From: Micromonospora yasonensis
GTDB lineage: Bacteria; Actinomycetota; Actinomycetes; Mycobacteriales; Micromonosporaceae
Reading direction: 5' to 3'
NCBI RefSeq assembly: GCF_026013475.1
Contig: NZ_JAPDPH010000040.1
Location: 1-42,906 of the forward strand
DNA: 42,906 nucleotides
The notes beneath the pieces are model-generated. The model did no database searches. It was not told the origin of the DNA and saw only the letters and a list, made by a program, of their open reading frames with translations. The first letter of the stretch is position 1. Each line of letters begins with the position of its first letter. A program made the position numbers and the translations under genes. Below, piece by piece: positions 7,967 through 18,418 of this stretch.

Positions 7967-9520
7967 TCAGCGCGGACCCTTGTCCCCACCCTTGCCGAGC
8001 TTGTTGAAGTCGATCTTCGGGAGCTTGAAGCCCGGCGGCAGACCCTGGCCGCCGGCCAGGTCGCCCGGGTCCAGACCCGGCGGGAGCTGCGGCATGCCGC
8101 CCGGGAAGCCGCCCGGCACACCGGCGCCGGTACGCGGCCGGCCGCCGCCCTTGGTGCCCTTGCGCTTGTTCTTCGGCGACTTGGTCGCCTTGCGCCGGCC
8201 CGCCCCCGGCAGGCCCATCATGCCGCCCATCTGCTTCATCATCTTCTGCGCGTCGGCAAAGCGGTTGAGCAGCTGGTTGACGTCCATGACGGTGACGCCG
8301 GAGCCGTTGGCGATGCGGGCCCGCCGGGACCCGTTGATGATCTTCGGGTTGGTGCGCTCGGTCGGGGTCATCGACCGGATGATCGCGGTGACCCGGTCGA
8401 AGTGCTTGTCGTCCAGCTCGGCGAGCTGGTCCTTCATCTGCCCCATGCCGGGCATCATGGCCAGTACGTTGGCGATCGGACCCATCCGCCGGACCGCGAT
8501 GAGCTGATCGAGGAAGTCCTCCAGGGTGAAGGTCTCGCCGCCCATCAGCTTGGCGGTCATCTTCTCCTTCTGATCGGCGTCGAAGGCCGCCTCGGCCTGC
8601 TCGATCAGCGTGAGGACGTCGCCCATGCCGAGAATCCGGCTGGCCATCCGGTCGGGGTGGAAGACGTCGAAGTCCTCCAGCTTCTCGCCGGTGGAGGCGA
8701 AGAGGATCGGCTGCCCGGTGACCTCGCGGACCGACAGCGCGGCGCCACCGCGGGCGTCGCCGTCGAGCTTGGAGAGGACCACGCCGGTGATGCCCACGCC
8801 GTCGCGGAACGCCTCGGCGGTGCGGACCGCGTCCTGACCGACCATCGCGTCGATGACGAAGATGACCTCGTCGGGCTGGACCGCGTCGCGGATGTCCGCG
8901 GCCTGCTGCATCATCTCGGCGTCGATACCGAGGCGGCCGGCGGTGTCGACGATGACGATGTCGCGGGCGGCCCGCCGGGCGTGCTCGATCGAGTCGCGAG
9001 CCACCTGCACCGGGTCGCCGACGCCGTTGCCGGGGGCCGGGGCGTACACCTCGACGCCGGCCCGGCCACCGAGCACCTGGAGCTGCCCGACGGCGTTGGG
9101 GCGCTGCAGGTCGGCGGCGACCAGCAGCGGCTGGTGCCCCTGGGCCTTGAGCCAGCGGGCCAGCTTGCCGGCGAGGGTGGTCTTACCGGAACCCTGGAGA
9201 CCGGCCAGCATGATCACGGTGGGCGGGTGCTTGGCGAACTGGAGCCGCCGCCCCTCGCCACCGAGGATGTTGATCAGCTCCTCGTTGACGATCTTGACGA
9301 TCTGCTGGGCCGGGTTCAGCGCCTGGGAGACCTCGGCGCTCCGGGCCCGCTCCTTGACGCTCGCGATGAAGCCCTTGACCACCGGCAGGGCGACGTCGGC
9401 CTCCAGCAGCGCCATGCGGATCTCGCGCGCGGTGGCGTCGATGTCGGCGTCGGTGAGCCGGCCCTTGCCGCGGAGCTTGGTGAAGATCCCGGAGAGGCGG
9501 TCACTCAAGGTGTCAAACAC
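7967..9520 (-). CDS. ffh: Signal recognition particle GTPase Ffh (SRP54)
   Basis: 517 residues from GTG at 9520 (VFDTLSDRLSGIFTKLRGKG, the usual Ffh start). The N domain is at about 1-95, followed by the G domain with GLQGSGKTT (107-115), DTAGRLG and TKLDGDARGG. The M domain follows, with Met-rich helices (MMPGMGQM, FADAQKMMKQMGGMMGL) that bind signal peptides and 4.5S RNA. A Gly/Pro/Lys-rich tail of about 70 residues follows, longer than in E. coli Ffh and typical of actinobacteria. Ffh works with FtsY, encoded 9 kb to the right. A frame extending 16 codons further upstream is open but not conserved. Confidence 0.97.
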   Translation of the reverse strand: MFDTLSDRLSGIFTKLRGKGRLTDADIDATAREIRMALLEADVALPVVKGFIASVKERARSAEVSQALNPAQQIVKIVNEELINILGGEGRRLQFAKHPPTVIMLAGLQGSGKTTLAGKLARWLKAQGHQPLLVAADLQRPNAVGQLQVLGGRAGVEVYAPAPGNGVGDPVQVARDSIEHARRAARDIVIVDTAGRLGIDAEMMQQAADIRDAVQPDEVIFVIDAMVGQDAVRTAEAFRDGVGITGVVLSKLDGDARGGAALSVREVTGQPILFASTGEKLEDFDVFHPDRMASRILGMGDVLTLIEQAEAAFDADQKEKMTAKLMGGETFTLEDFLDQLIAVRRMGPIANVLAMMPGMGQMKDQLAELDDKHFDRVTAIIRSMTPTERTNPKIINGSRRARIANGSGVTVMDVNQLLNRFADAQKMMKQMGGMMGLPGAGRRKATKSPKNKRKGTKGGGRPRTGAGVPGGFPGGMPQLPPGLDPGDLAGGQGLPPGFKLPKIDFNKLGKGGDKGPR

Positions 9521-9663
9521 ACGAACATCCCGTTTGTCGTTTTCGGCGGGCACAGGGCGGCCGGGCATGTTGTCCAGCCATGGCTAGGGTAGCCCGCCGC
9601 CGACACCCGCGCTCCCGGCCGGCCGCGCCCCGCGCCCCGCGCCGAGGGGTGCCGGGCCGCGCC

Positions 9664-10320
9664 TCAGGAGACCACCAGCCCCGACTGGTACGCGAAGACG
9701 ACGAGTTGCGCGCGGTCGCGGGCGCCGAGCTTGACCATGGCCCGGCTCACGTGGGTACGCGCGGTGGCCGGGCTCACCACCAGCCGCTCGGCGATCTCGG
9801 CGTTGCTCAGCCCCTCGCCGACCAGCCCGACCACCTCCCGCTCCCGATCGGTGAGGGTGCCGAGCCGGGGATGCGGCCGGGGCACCCGGGCCGGCCGGGT
9901 GGCGAACTCCCGGACCACCCGCCGGGTCACCGACGGCGACAGCAGCGCCTCCCCCTCGGCGACCAGCCGGATCGCCCGGAGCAGTTCGGCGGGGCGGGTG
10001 TCCTTGGTCAGGAACCCGCTGGCGCCGTGCCGCAGCGCGTCGAAGACGTACTCGTCCAGTTCGAAGGTGGTCAGCACGACCACCCGAGTGGCGCCGAGCT
10101 CCGGGTCGGCGACGATCCGCCGGGTCGCCTCGATGCCGTCCACGCCGGGCATCCGGACGTCCATCAGCACCACGTCGGGGCGCTCCCGGCGGGCCAGCTC
10201 GACGGCGCGCAGCCCGTCGGCCGCCTCGCCCACCACCGCGAGGTCGTCCTCGCTCTCCACCAGGGCACGCAGCCCGATCCGGACCAGGTCCTGGTCGTCC
10301 GCGAGCAGCACCCTGATCAT
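9664..10320 (-). CDS. NarL/LuxR-family response regulator
   Basis: 218 residues. The receiver domain (1-120) has the acidic pair D8/D9, phosphoacceptor D54 in VVLMDVRMPG, the switch threonine in VVLTTF and Lys106 in GFLTKD. The C-terminal HTH starts LTDREREVVGLVGEGLSNAE (from 156), the LuxR/NarL DNA-binding helix set. The ATG overlaps the stop of the sensor kinase gene by one base. With the kinase and the ABC exporter immediately upstream, it probably controls that transporter, as in many actinobacterial drug- or peptide-sensing units. Confidence 0.95.
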   Translation of the reverse strand: MIRVLLADDQDLVRIGLRALVESEDDLAVVGEAADGLRAVELARRERPDVVLMDVRMPGVDGIEATRRIVADPELGATRVVVLTTFELDEYVFDALRHGASGFLTKDTRPAELLRAIRLVAEGEALLSPSVTRRVVREFATRPARVPRPHPRLGTLTDREREVVGLVGEGLSNAEIAERLVVSPATARTHVSRAMVKLGARDRAQLVVFAYQSGLVVS

Positions 10321-11444
10321 CAGACCTCCTCCACCGGCAGTGTGGCGTACACCCGGAAACCGCCGCCCGGGGCGGGGCCGGCGGCGAACGTCCCGCCCAG
10401 CGCGGTGACCCGCTCCCGCATGCCGGCGAGGCCGAAGCCGCCGGTCCGGGCGGGTGCGGCGGCGGCCCCGCGACCGGTGTCGGTGACCTCAACGGCGATC
10501 TCGGCGGGCGCGTAGCGGACCCGGACGGTGGCGGTGGCCGGGCCGGCGTGACGCAACACGTTGGTCAGCGACTCCTGCACCACCCGGTACGCGGCCAGGT
10601 CCACCGCGACCGGCAACGTGCGGGGTTCCCCGTCGACCTCGACGGTCACCGGCACCCCCGCCCCGGCGAGCCGCTCGCGCAGCTGCGGCAGCTGGCCCAG
10701 CCCCGGGGCCGGCGCCCGCTCGTCGACCGCCCCGTCCCGCCGGACGACGGTGAGGGTGACCCGCAGCTCGTCCAGCGCCTCCTTGCTGGTACGGCTGATC
10801 GCGGTCAACGCCGCCTCGGCCTGCTCCGGCCGCTTGCCGAGCAGGTGCAGCGCGATCTCCGCCTGCATGTGGATGGCGGCGAGGCCGTGCCCAACCACGT
10901 CGTGCACCTCCTGGGCCACCCGCAACCGCTCGGCGTCGGCCAGCCGGCGGGCCTCGTCCACCCGGTCGCGGGCGCTGCTCTCCCGGACCAGCCGCACCGT
11001 GGTCCCCACCGCGAACGGCACCACCACCCACGCGGCGGCGGGCATCAGGCCGAGCAGGCCGGGCGACCGGGTGCCCACGAAGACGTGGACGAGCAGCACG
11101 GCCAGGGCGAGGCCGCCGGCGACGGCGGCGGTCCGCAGCGGCCGGTACGCGGCCACCGTGTAGACCGCGACGAGGAACGAGAGCAGGATCGGCCCGTACG
11201 GGTAGCCGAGCACCAGGTACGCCGTGGTCACCACGGTGACCACCGCCAGGGTGACCAGTGGCCATCGCCGGCGTACGGCGAGGACGAGCGCGGCCACCGC
11301 GACCAGGGGGTAGGTGGCCCGGCCGGTGGGCATCCCCTGGTTGAGGCCGGCCGGCCCGGTGCCGAGCAGCCCGATCGCGAGCAGGGCCAGGGCGACGAGC
11401 GCGTCGAAGAGCCCGTCGCCCCAGCCGCTTCGGTTCCGGTTCAC
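10320..11444 (-). CDS. Membrane histidine kinase (HisKA_3/NarX type)
   Basis: 374 residues from a GTG start. Residues about 15-150 hold four or five hydrophobic segments with short loops and no large extracytoplasmic sensor domain, so it probably senses within the membrane. The dimerisation box is RVAQEVHDVVGHGLAAIHMQ with phospho-His181. The HATPase_c domain has the N box (VVQESLTNVLRHA) and G boxes VTDTGRG and GFGLAGMRERV. It pairs with the overlapping response regulator. The start lies 19 bases after the ABC permease stop, so the four genes form one transcription unit. Confidence 0.95.
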   Translation of the reverse strand: MNRNRSGWGDGLFDALVALALLAIGLLGTGPAGLNQGMPTGRATYPLVAVAALVLAVRRRWPLVTLAVVTVVTTAYLVLGYPYGPILLSFLVAVYTVAAYRPLRTAAVAGGLALAVLLVHVFVGTRSPGLLGLMPAAAWVVVPFAVGTTVRLVRESSARDRVDEARRLADAERLRVAQEVHDVVGHGLAAIHMQAEIALHLLGKRPEQAEAALTAISRTSKEALDELRVTLTVVRRDGAVDERAPAPGLGQLPQLRERLAGAGVPVTVEVDGEPRTLPVAVDLAAYRVVQESLTNVLRHAGPATATVRVRYAPAEIAVEVTDTGRGAAAAPARTGGFGLAGMRERVTALGGTFAAGPAPGGGFRVYATLPVEEV

Positions 11445-11463
11445 CCGTCCCTCCCCGCCGGCC

Positions 11464-12285
11464 TCAGCCGATGTCCCGCCGCCGCAGCAGCACCCCGCCG
11501 ACCGCTGCGAACGCGACCAGGTACGCCGCCACGATGACCGCCGCCTGCCCGCCGCCGACGGTCGCCGCGACCCCGGGGGTGTCCCCGGGCGCGCCGAGCG
11601 CGGCGGCCAGCGACCCGGCGTTCGGGCCGGGCAGTCCCTTCTGCGCCTGCGCCACCCAGTCGAGCAGCGGTGCGGCGATCGCGGCGAGCAGGTTCTGCAC
11701 CGCGAGCATCCACACCAGGCCCAGCCCGACGGGCAGGGCCACCGCGCGCAGGGCGACGGCGAGCACGGCTCCGAGCATCGCCCACATCGTGGCGATGAGC
11801 CACCCCGCCCCGATACCGGTCAGCAGGTCACCCAGCCCGGGCCAGTGCACCGGCTGGGACTCGGCGACCGCGATCAGCACGCTGGCCACCGCCCCGACCG
11901 CGAACACGGCGAGCACCACGGCCAGCGCGGCGGCGGCCAGGGCGAGCAGCTTGCCGGCGTACACCTCCAGGCGCGACGGCCCCTGGGTGAGCACGGTCTT
12001 CCAGGTGGCCCAGCCGTACTCGCCACCGACGGTGAGCACGCCGAGGATCAGCACGATCGCCCCGAGGAAGACCGGCAGCCCGCCGAGCGAGTTCCCGACC
12101 AGGTGGTCGGGGAGGAGCATGGGCAGCGTCCGGTCGGTGTTCGGGCCGTCGGTGCCGCCGGCGATGCTGGCGTACGGGAACAGGTAGGTGAAGATCAGCG
12201 CGAGGGCCAGCGTGATGGCCAGCAGCAGCCAGCTGGCCGGTCGCCGGACCAGCTTGACGAGTTCGGCGTGCAAGCTACGCGACAT
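11464..12285 (-). CDS. ABC-2 type transporter permease
   Basis: 273 residues from ATG at 12285 (MSRSLHAELVKLVRRPASWL). About six hydrophobic segments follow an N-terminal amphipathic region, the layout of ABC-2 permeases that accompany DrrA-like ATPases. The first segment LLLAITLALALIFTYLF is followed by a 35-residue extracytoplasmic loop. The last segment is AAVIVAAYLVAFAAVGGVLL before an RRRDIG tail. The start overlaps the ATPase gene by 11 bases. The complex probably exports a lipid, peptide or antibiotic, or acts as a resistance pump; the substrate is unknown. Confidence 0.88.
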   Translation of the reverse strand: MSRSLHAELVKLVRRPASWLLLAITLALALIFTYLFPYASIAGGTDGPNTDRTLPMLLPDHLVGNSLGGLPVFLGAIVLILGVLTVGGEYGWATWKTVLTQGPSRLEVYAGKLLALAAAALAVVLAVFAVGAVASVLIAVAESQPVHWPGLGDLLTGIGAGWLIATMWAMLGAVLAVALRAVALPVGLGLVWMLAVQNLLAAIAAPLLDWVAQAQKGLPGPNAGSLAAALGAPGDTPGVAATVGGGQAAVIVAAYLVAFAAVGGVLLRRRDIG

Positions 12286-13177
12286 CGGCCGTTCCCTTCT
12301 CGATAAGGTCGAAGAAGACCTGTTCCAGGTCCCGTTCCCGGGGCCGCAGCTCGCGGACGGCGAGCCCGGCGCCGACCAGCTCGGTGTTGAGCCAGGCGGC
12401 CCGGTCGGGCGCCAGCGCGAGCTCCAGCCCGCCGTCAACCACGCGGACCCGCTCCGCGCCAACCAGCGCCCGGGTCCGGGCGACGGCCTCGTCCAGCGGG
12501 TCGGCGAGCACCCGCAGCCCGGCCGTGCCGCGCAGCTCGGCGACCGTCCCCTCGGCGATCAGCCGCCCGCCGGAGATCACGCCGACCCGGTCGCAGATCT
12601 GCTCGACCTCGCCGAGCAGGTGGCTGGAGACCAGCACCGTGCACCCGGCCGCGCCGAGCCGGCGGATCAGCGTGCGCATGTCCGCCATGCCGGCCGGGTC
12701 GAGGCCGTTGGTCGGTTCGTCCAGGATCAGCAGGCGCGGGTCCTTCAGCAGGGCGCCGGCCACGCCGAGCCGCTGCTTCATGCCCAACGAGTAGCCGGCG
12801 TACCGGTCGCCGGCCCGGTCGGTGAGGTCGACCAGGTCGAGCACGAGCGCCACCCGGTCGGCGCCGACTCCGGCGTAGCGGGCCAGCACCCGCAGGTTGT
12901 CCCGCCCGGAGAGGTACGGGTAGAAGGCCGGCCCCTCGATCAACGCGCCGACGCCGGTGAGCCGGCCGGCGCCGGGCGGTCGGCCGAGCAGCCGTACCGT
13001 GCCGGCGGTGGGTCGGACGAGCCCGAGCAGCATGCGCAGGGTGGTGGTCTTCCCGGCGCCGTTGGGGCCGAGGAAGCCGTACACCTCCCCGGCTCGGACC
13101 GTCAGGTTGAGGTCCTGCACGGCGGTCAGGCCGCCGTACCGTTTGGTGAGCCCTTCGGTCTGCACTGGCAGGTTCAT
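12275..13177 (-). CDS. ABC transporter ATP-binding protein (DrrA/BcrA type)
   Basis: 300 residues from ATG at 13177 (MNLPVQTEGLTKRYGGLTAV). Walker A is GPNGAGKTTT, the signature is YSLGMKQRLGVAGALL, Walker B is LLILDEPTNGLDP and the switch His is in VSSHLLGEVEQICDR. The signature YSLGMKQR is typical of antibiotic/bacitracin exporters of the BcrA group. A C-terminal regulatory domain follows from about 210. It is first in the unit ATPase-permease-kinase-regulator. An upstream in-frame start (13210) exists, but the chosen ATG matches family N-termini. Confidence 0.93.
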   Translation of the reverse strand: MNLPVQTEGLTKRYGGLTAVQDLNLTVRAGEVYGFLGPNGAGKTTTLRMLLGLVRPTAGTVRLLGRPPGAGRLTGVGALIEGPAFYPYLSGRDNLRVLARYAGVGADRVALVLDLVDLTDRAGDRYAGYSLGMKQRLGVAGALLKDPRLLILDEPTNGLDPAGMADMRTLIRRLGAAGCTVLVSSHLLGEVEQICDRVGVISGGRLIAEGTVAELRGTAGLRVLADPLDEAVARTRALVGAERVRVVDGGLELALAPDRAAWLNTELVGAGLAVRELRPRERDLEQVFFDLIEKGTADVA

Positions 13178-13251
13178 GCCCCGAGAGTGCCGCCGCGCGG
13201 TCCCCGGCACGTCGCCCCGGCGGCGGCTCTGCGGCTACGTCCCCCGACGTA

Positions 13252-15585
13252 TTACACGGCGGCCAGCACGGCGGCCTCGATGCGGTTGCGGTCCGCATCC
13301 GAGGGCCAGCTGCCGACCAGGTAGAAGGCGTCCACCACGTCGGCGCCGAGGGTGGAGATCCGGGCCGCCCGGACCTGCGCACCGGCCTCGTCGAGCGCGC
13401 AGGAGACCCGGTACAGCAGCCCGGCCGCGTCGGCCGCGCGCAGCTCCAGCAGCACCGCGTCGGTGGCCGCCTCCCGGTGCCAGACCACCCGGGGCGCGGC
13501 GCCCTGGCTGCGGGCGGCGAGCGCCCGGCCGCGCAGCCGCTGGGTGACCGACACGTCGCCGGCGACCGCGCGGCGCAGGTCGGCGGTGAGCGCGATCGGG
13601 TCGGGCGCCAGCCCGTAGCGGGGCTGTACCCGGCACTCGACCAGGGCCCGGCCGTCGACCGTGGCGGCGTCTGCGGAGATCACTTCCAGCCGGTGCAGGG
13701 CCAGGCAGCCGGCCACCGTCGCGAGCAGGCCGCGCCGGTCGGCAGCGGCCACGGACACCCGGTCCTCCCGAAGGTGTACGACCGGCAGCGGCCCGGCGAC
13801 CAGCGCCGGGTCGGGGTCCGGCGGGGCGGGCACCTCCCCGGTGTCCAGGGCGGTACGCACCCGGGCCACCAGTTCGGCGATCAGCCGTCCCTTCCACTGC
13901 GACCAGGCGGCCGGCCCGGTGGCGGCGGCGTCGGCCCGGACCAGGGCGTGCAGCAGTTCCAGGGTGGTGGTGTCGCCGACCTGCCCGGCCACCCCGGCGA
14001 CGGTCTTCGGGTCGGACAGGTCGCGTCGGGTGGCCACGTCGGGCAGCAGCAGGTGCAGCCGGACCAGGGTGCCGATCAGCGCCGCCTCGGCCGCGGGCAG
14101 CCCGACCCGGGCGGCCACCGCCTCGGCCAGCGTCGCCCCCACCCGGCTGTGGTCGGCGAAGGTGCCGGCGGGCTCATGCCTGCCGGCCCGCCCGGCGGCA
14201 CCTTCGCCGGGGAGCCCCTTGCCGATGTCGTGCAGGAACGCGCCGAGCAGCAGCAGATCCGGCCGCTCCACCTCGCGGGTGTGCCGGCTGGCCTCGTACG
14301 CGGTCTGCACCAGGTGCCGGTCGAGGGTGAACCGGTGCACCGGGTTGTGCTGGGGCAGGCTGCGCAGCCGGGTCCACTCGGGCAGCCAGCCGTCGATCAG
14401 GCCGTACCGGTCGCAGGTCTCCCAGGCGGGCACCAGGCCGGGACCGGCACCGAGCAGGGTGATCAGCGCGGCCCGGGCGGCCGGCGGCCAGGGCGCGGGC
14501 AACGGCGGGCAGTGCGCGGCCAGCCATTCGCAGGTGGCCCGGGCGATGGGCAGCCGGGTGGCGGCCGCCGCGGCGGCCACCCGCAGCGACAGGCTCGGGT
14601 CGGGGCGGGCGCCGATGGCGGTGCGGGCGAGCACCAGCTCGCCGTCGTGTTCGACGACGTCCCGGGCGACCGGCCGGCGCACCGGCCGACCGTCGGCGCC
14701 CCGGCGGCGGCCGGAGCGGAGCCGGTCGGCGGCCCGCCAGGCGTCGTCGAGGGCGTGGCTGACCGTCCGGGCGTCCCCGGCGACCCGCCGCAGCAGCGCG
14801 TCCCCATCCTCCAGGAGGAGAAGACTGGCGACGCCGTCGCGTTCCTGGGCGACAAGCCGGTCGACCCGGCGGCCGACCTGCTGGTGCAGGGCGTCCCGGG
14901 TGTCCAGCAGGCGTCGGTGGGCGGCGTGCACGGCCGGGCGCAGCGCGTCGGTGACCCCGGCGGAGGCGATGGCCCGCAGCACGCCGACGTCGCGCAGCCC
15001 GCCGGCGGCCTCCTTCAGGTCGCCTTCGAGCAGGAAGGCCAGTTCGCCGTGGGTCTCCCAGCGGGCGACGGTGATCTCCCGCAGCTTCGGCAGCTGCCGG
15101 ACGGCGGTCCGCCGCCAGTGGTCGGTGGCGGTGTGGATGAGCTGGTCGGCCAGGGCCTCGTCGCCGGCCACGTGGCGGGCGTCGAGCAGGCCGAGGGCGA
15201 CCTTGACGTCGTCCTGGGCGACGGAGAGCGCCTCGGCGACGGTGCGGACCGAGTGGTCCAGCCGCAGCCCGGCGTCCCAGATGGGATACCAGAGCGAGGC
15301 GGCCAGCTCGTCGGTGCCGGGCACGCCGGCGTGCAGCAGCACCAGGTCGAGGTCCCCGTACGGCGCGCACTGCCGCCGGCCGAGCCCGCCGACGGCGATC
15401 AGGGCGATCCCGTCCCGGGCCGGGAAGATCGACCGGAGCCAGCCGTCGAGCGCGTCGGCCCGGCGGGCCCGGGCCTCGGCGCCGATTCCGGCGGGAACGC
15501 CGACGACCTCGTTGACCAGGGGTTCCGCGTCGCCGTCTCCGGGGTGTCCCGACGCGTCGGTCGTGGTCAACGAGGTCATCGACAC
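13252..15585 (-). CDS. glnD: [Protein-PII] nucleotidyltransferase / deadenylylase GlnD
   Basis: 777 residues. The nucleotidyltransferase domain has GGLGR (66-70) and the metal pair in YGDLDLVLLH (D78, D80); the usual PxSD reads PYGD here. The central HD domain carries LLLGAFLHDIGKGLPGEGAA for removal of the modification, and two C-terminal ACT domains sense glutamine. In actinobacteria such as Streptomyces and Corynebacterium, GlnD adenylylates rather than uridylylates PII, which is the likely reaction here. GTG at 15585 and ATG at 15579 are both possible starts; the AAGG 5 bases before the GTG favours 15585. It lies 7 bases after glnB. Confidence 0.95.
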   Translation of the reverse strand: MSMTSLTTTDASGHPGDGDAEPLVNEVVGVPAGIGAEARARRADALDGWLRSIFPARDGIALIAVGGLGRRQCAPYGDLDLVLLHAGVPGTDELAASLWYPIWDAGLRLDHSVRTVAEALSVAQDDVKVALGLLDARHVAGDEALADQLIHTATDHWRRTAVRQLPKLREITVARWETHGELAFLLEGDLKEAAGGLRDVGVLRAIASAGVTDALRPAVHAAHRRLLDTRDALHQQVGRRVDRLVAQERDGVASLLLLEDGDALLRRVAGDARTVSHALDDAWRAADRLRSGRRRGADGRPVRRPVARDVVEHDGELVLARTAIGARPDPSLSLRVAAAAAATRLPIARATCEWLAAHCPPLPAPWPPAARAALITLLGAGPGLVPAWETCDRYGLIDGWLPEWTRLRSLPQHNPVHRFTLDRHLVQTAYEASRHTREVERPDLLLLGAFLHDIGKGLPGEGAAGRAGRHEPAGTFADHSRVGATLAEAVAARVGLPAAEAALIGTLVRLHLLLPDVATRRDLSDPKTVAGVAGQVGDTTTLELLHALVRADAAATGPAAWSQWKGRLIAELVARVRTALDTGEVPAPPDPDPALVAGPLPVVHLREDRVSVAAADRRGLLATVAGCLALHRLEVISADAATVDGRALVECRVQPRYGLAPDPIALTADLRRAVAGDVSVTQRLRGRALAARSQGAAPRVVWHREAATDAVLLELRAADAAGLLYRVSCALDEAGAQVRAARISTLGADVVDAFYLVGSWPSDADRNRIEAAVLAAV

Positions 15586-15592
15586 GTACGCC

Positions 15593-17315
<1,723 letters not shown>

Positions 17316-17406
17316 GCTGCCTCCTCTCGGTGTCGAATTCCTCCCTCCGACTGAGACCTGGCAGCATCGCCCGTCAGCCGGTTGCGCGGAAGCTTGCTCG
17401 GCGGCT

Positions 17407-17466
17407 GTTTCCTTCACCGACACCGCTCGATTTCCGACGCGTGACGGGTTGTTTCCGGCATGTGAA
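17407..17466 (-). promoter_or_regulatory. Three GlnR-type boxes upstream of amt
   Basis: Read on the plus strand, three half-site pairs of the form GTTTC-n6-GTnAC occur: GTTTC...CGACA (17407-17422), ATTTC...GTGAC (17430-17445) and GTTTC...GTGAA (17451-17466). Start-to-start distances are 23 and 21 bases. The published actinobacterial GlnR consensus gTnAC-n6-GaAAC-n6 repeats with a 22-base period, so the pattern fits GlnR tetramer binding. The block lies 92-151 bases upstream of the amt start, where GlnR activates amt operons in nitrogen limitation. Site recognition is by eye. Confidence 0.75.
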
Positions 17467-17491
17467 GTACGCCGATCATGGTCGCGGAAAC

Positions 17492-17534
17492 GGAAAAGAG
17501 TGGCCGTTCCGAGGAGGAACCGGCCACTCTTTCC
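17492..17534 (-). terminator. Hairpin terminator downstream of the phosphotransferase gene
   Basis: Arms 17492-17510 and 17516-17534 are complementary over about 18 pairs with one bulge on each side, around a 5-base loop. The stem holds AAAGAGTGGCCG/CGGCCACTCTTT. On the minus strand it ends in CTTTTCC, a modest T tract. It lies 10 bases past the stop of the gene at 17545 and separates it from the amt promoter. Confidence 0.85.
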
Positions 17535-17544
17535 GCAGGCGCGG

Positions 17545-18411
17545 TCAGTGGAGCGCGTACTCCAGCGCGTGCCGTTCGTAGTCGAGCAGCCGGAGGTCGC
17601 GCATCGGGCGCCGGAGGTGGCCCTTGTGCACGATCCGGACGAACGCCGGCTCACCGGCCGCGGCCATCCGCCGGATGCCCTCCACGTGGTCGACGATCCG
17701 CTTACGGATGGTCCGGATCAGCCGGTGCCGGTCGCGCGGGATCAGCCCGTACGCGTCGGCGAACAGCCGCAGCCGGCGCGGCCGGTCCGGGTGCTTCCAG
17801 CCGAGGGTGATGGAGTCCCGGTCGGAGAAGATCGGCACCCAGGTCCAGGCCGCGTACGCCACGTCGTAGATCCGGGCGCCGGGCGAGGCCAGGTCGAAGT
17901 CGATCAGGCCGAGGGTGCCGTCGGGCCGCCAGATCACGTTGTGCGGGGCGGCGTCGTGGTGGCAGATCACCTCGGTGTCCGGCGGGGGCGGGCCGAACGA
18001 GCGCCACACCGCGCCGGGCGGCGGGGTGAAGCCGTACTGGGCGTCGTGGAACATGCGCAGCATGGTCGCCACGGTGACCAGCGCCTCGTCGGTGACCCAG
18101 TGCGGGGCCAGCGGGTACTCCCCGCACTCCCCCTCCAGGTACGACAGCACCTCCCGGTTCCGCTCGTCCATGCCGAGGGCGCGGGGGGCGCCGGTGAAAC
18201 CGACGTACTCCAGGTGGCGCAGCAGCGCGTGCACCGAGGGAGTCCACGGGCCGGCGTTGCGCCGGACCGTGTCCCCGACCCGGACCACAGTGCTGACGTT
18301 CCCGCCGTGCAGCGGGATCTCCTGTGAGGTCACGTACGGCCTCCCGAGGCGCGGCGCCAGGTGGTGGCTGGGGTCGCGCCACCCCGTGTAGGCGCGATCG
18401 TCAGTCGTCAC
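17545..18411 (-). CDS. Aminoglycoside phosphotransferase (APH)-fold kinase
   Basis: 288 residues with the APH/choline kinase fold. The catalytic loop is HHDAAPHNVIW (151-161, catalytic D153, N158) and the metal-binding motif is LIDFDLASPG (D171). The N-lobe carries GGNVSTVVRVGDTVRR, a nucleotide-binding beta hairpin. Such proteins phosphorylate small molecules with hydroxyl groups; many chromosomal copies are not resistance enzymes. No partner gene suggests a substrate. It lies 8 bases downstream of nothing coding on the same strand except ftsY, whose stop is at 18419 on the same strand, so the two may be transcribed together only if the kinase start is read through from ftsY. Confidence 0.85.
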   Translation of the reverse strand: MTTDDRAYTGWRDPSHHLAPRLGRPYVTSQEIPLHGGNVSTVVRVGDTVRRNAGPWTPSVHALLRHLEYVGFTGAPRALGMDERNREVLSYLEGECGEYPLAPHWVTDEALVTVATMLRMFHDAQYGFTPPPGAVWRSFGPPPPDTEVICHHDAAPHNVIWRPDGTLGLIDFDLASPGARIYDVAYAAWTWVPIFSDRDSITLGWKHPDRPRRLRLFADAYGLIPRDRHRLIRTIRKRIVDHVEGIRRMAAAGEPAFVRIVHKGHLRRPMRDLRLLDYERHALEYALH

Positions 18412-18418
18412 GTCGAGG

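Noticed and set aside
9521..9663. ffh promoter (TACCCT on the minus strand near 9585-9595)
   Set aside because: A -10-like hexamer exists but no -35 could be paired with it, so it was not listed as a feature.
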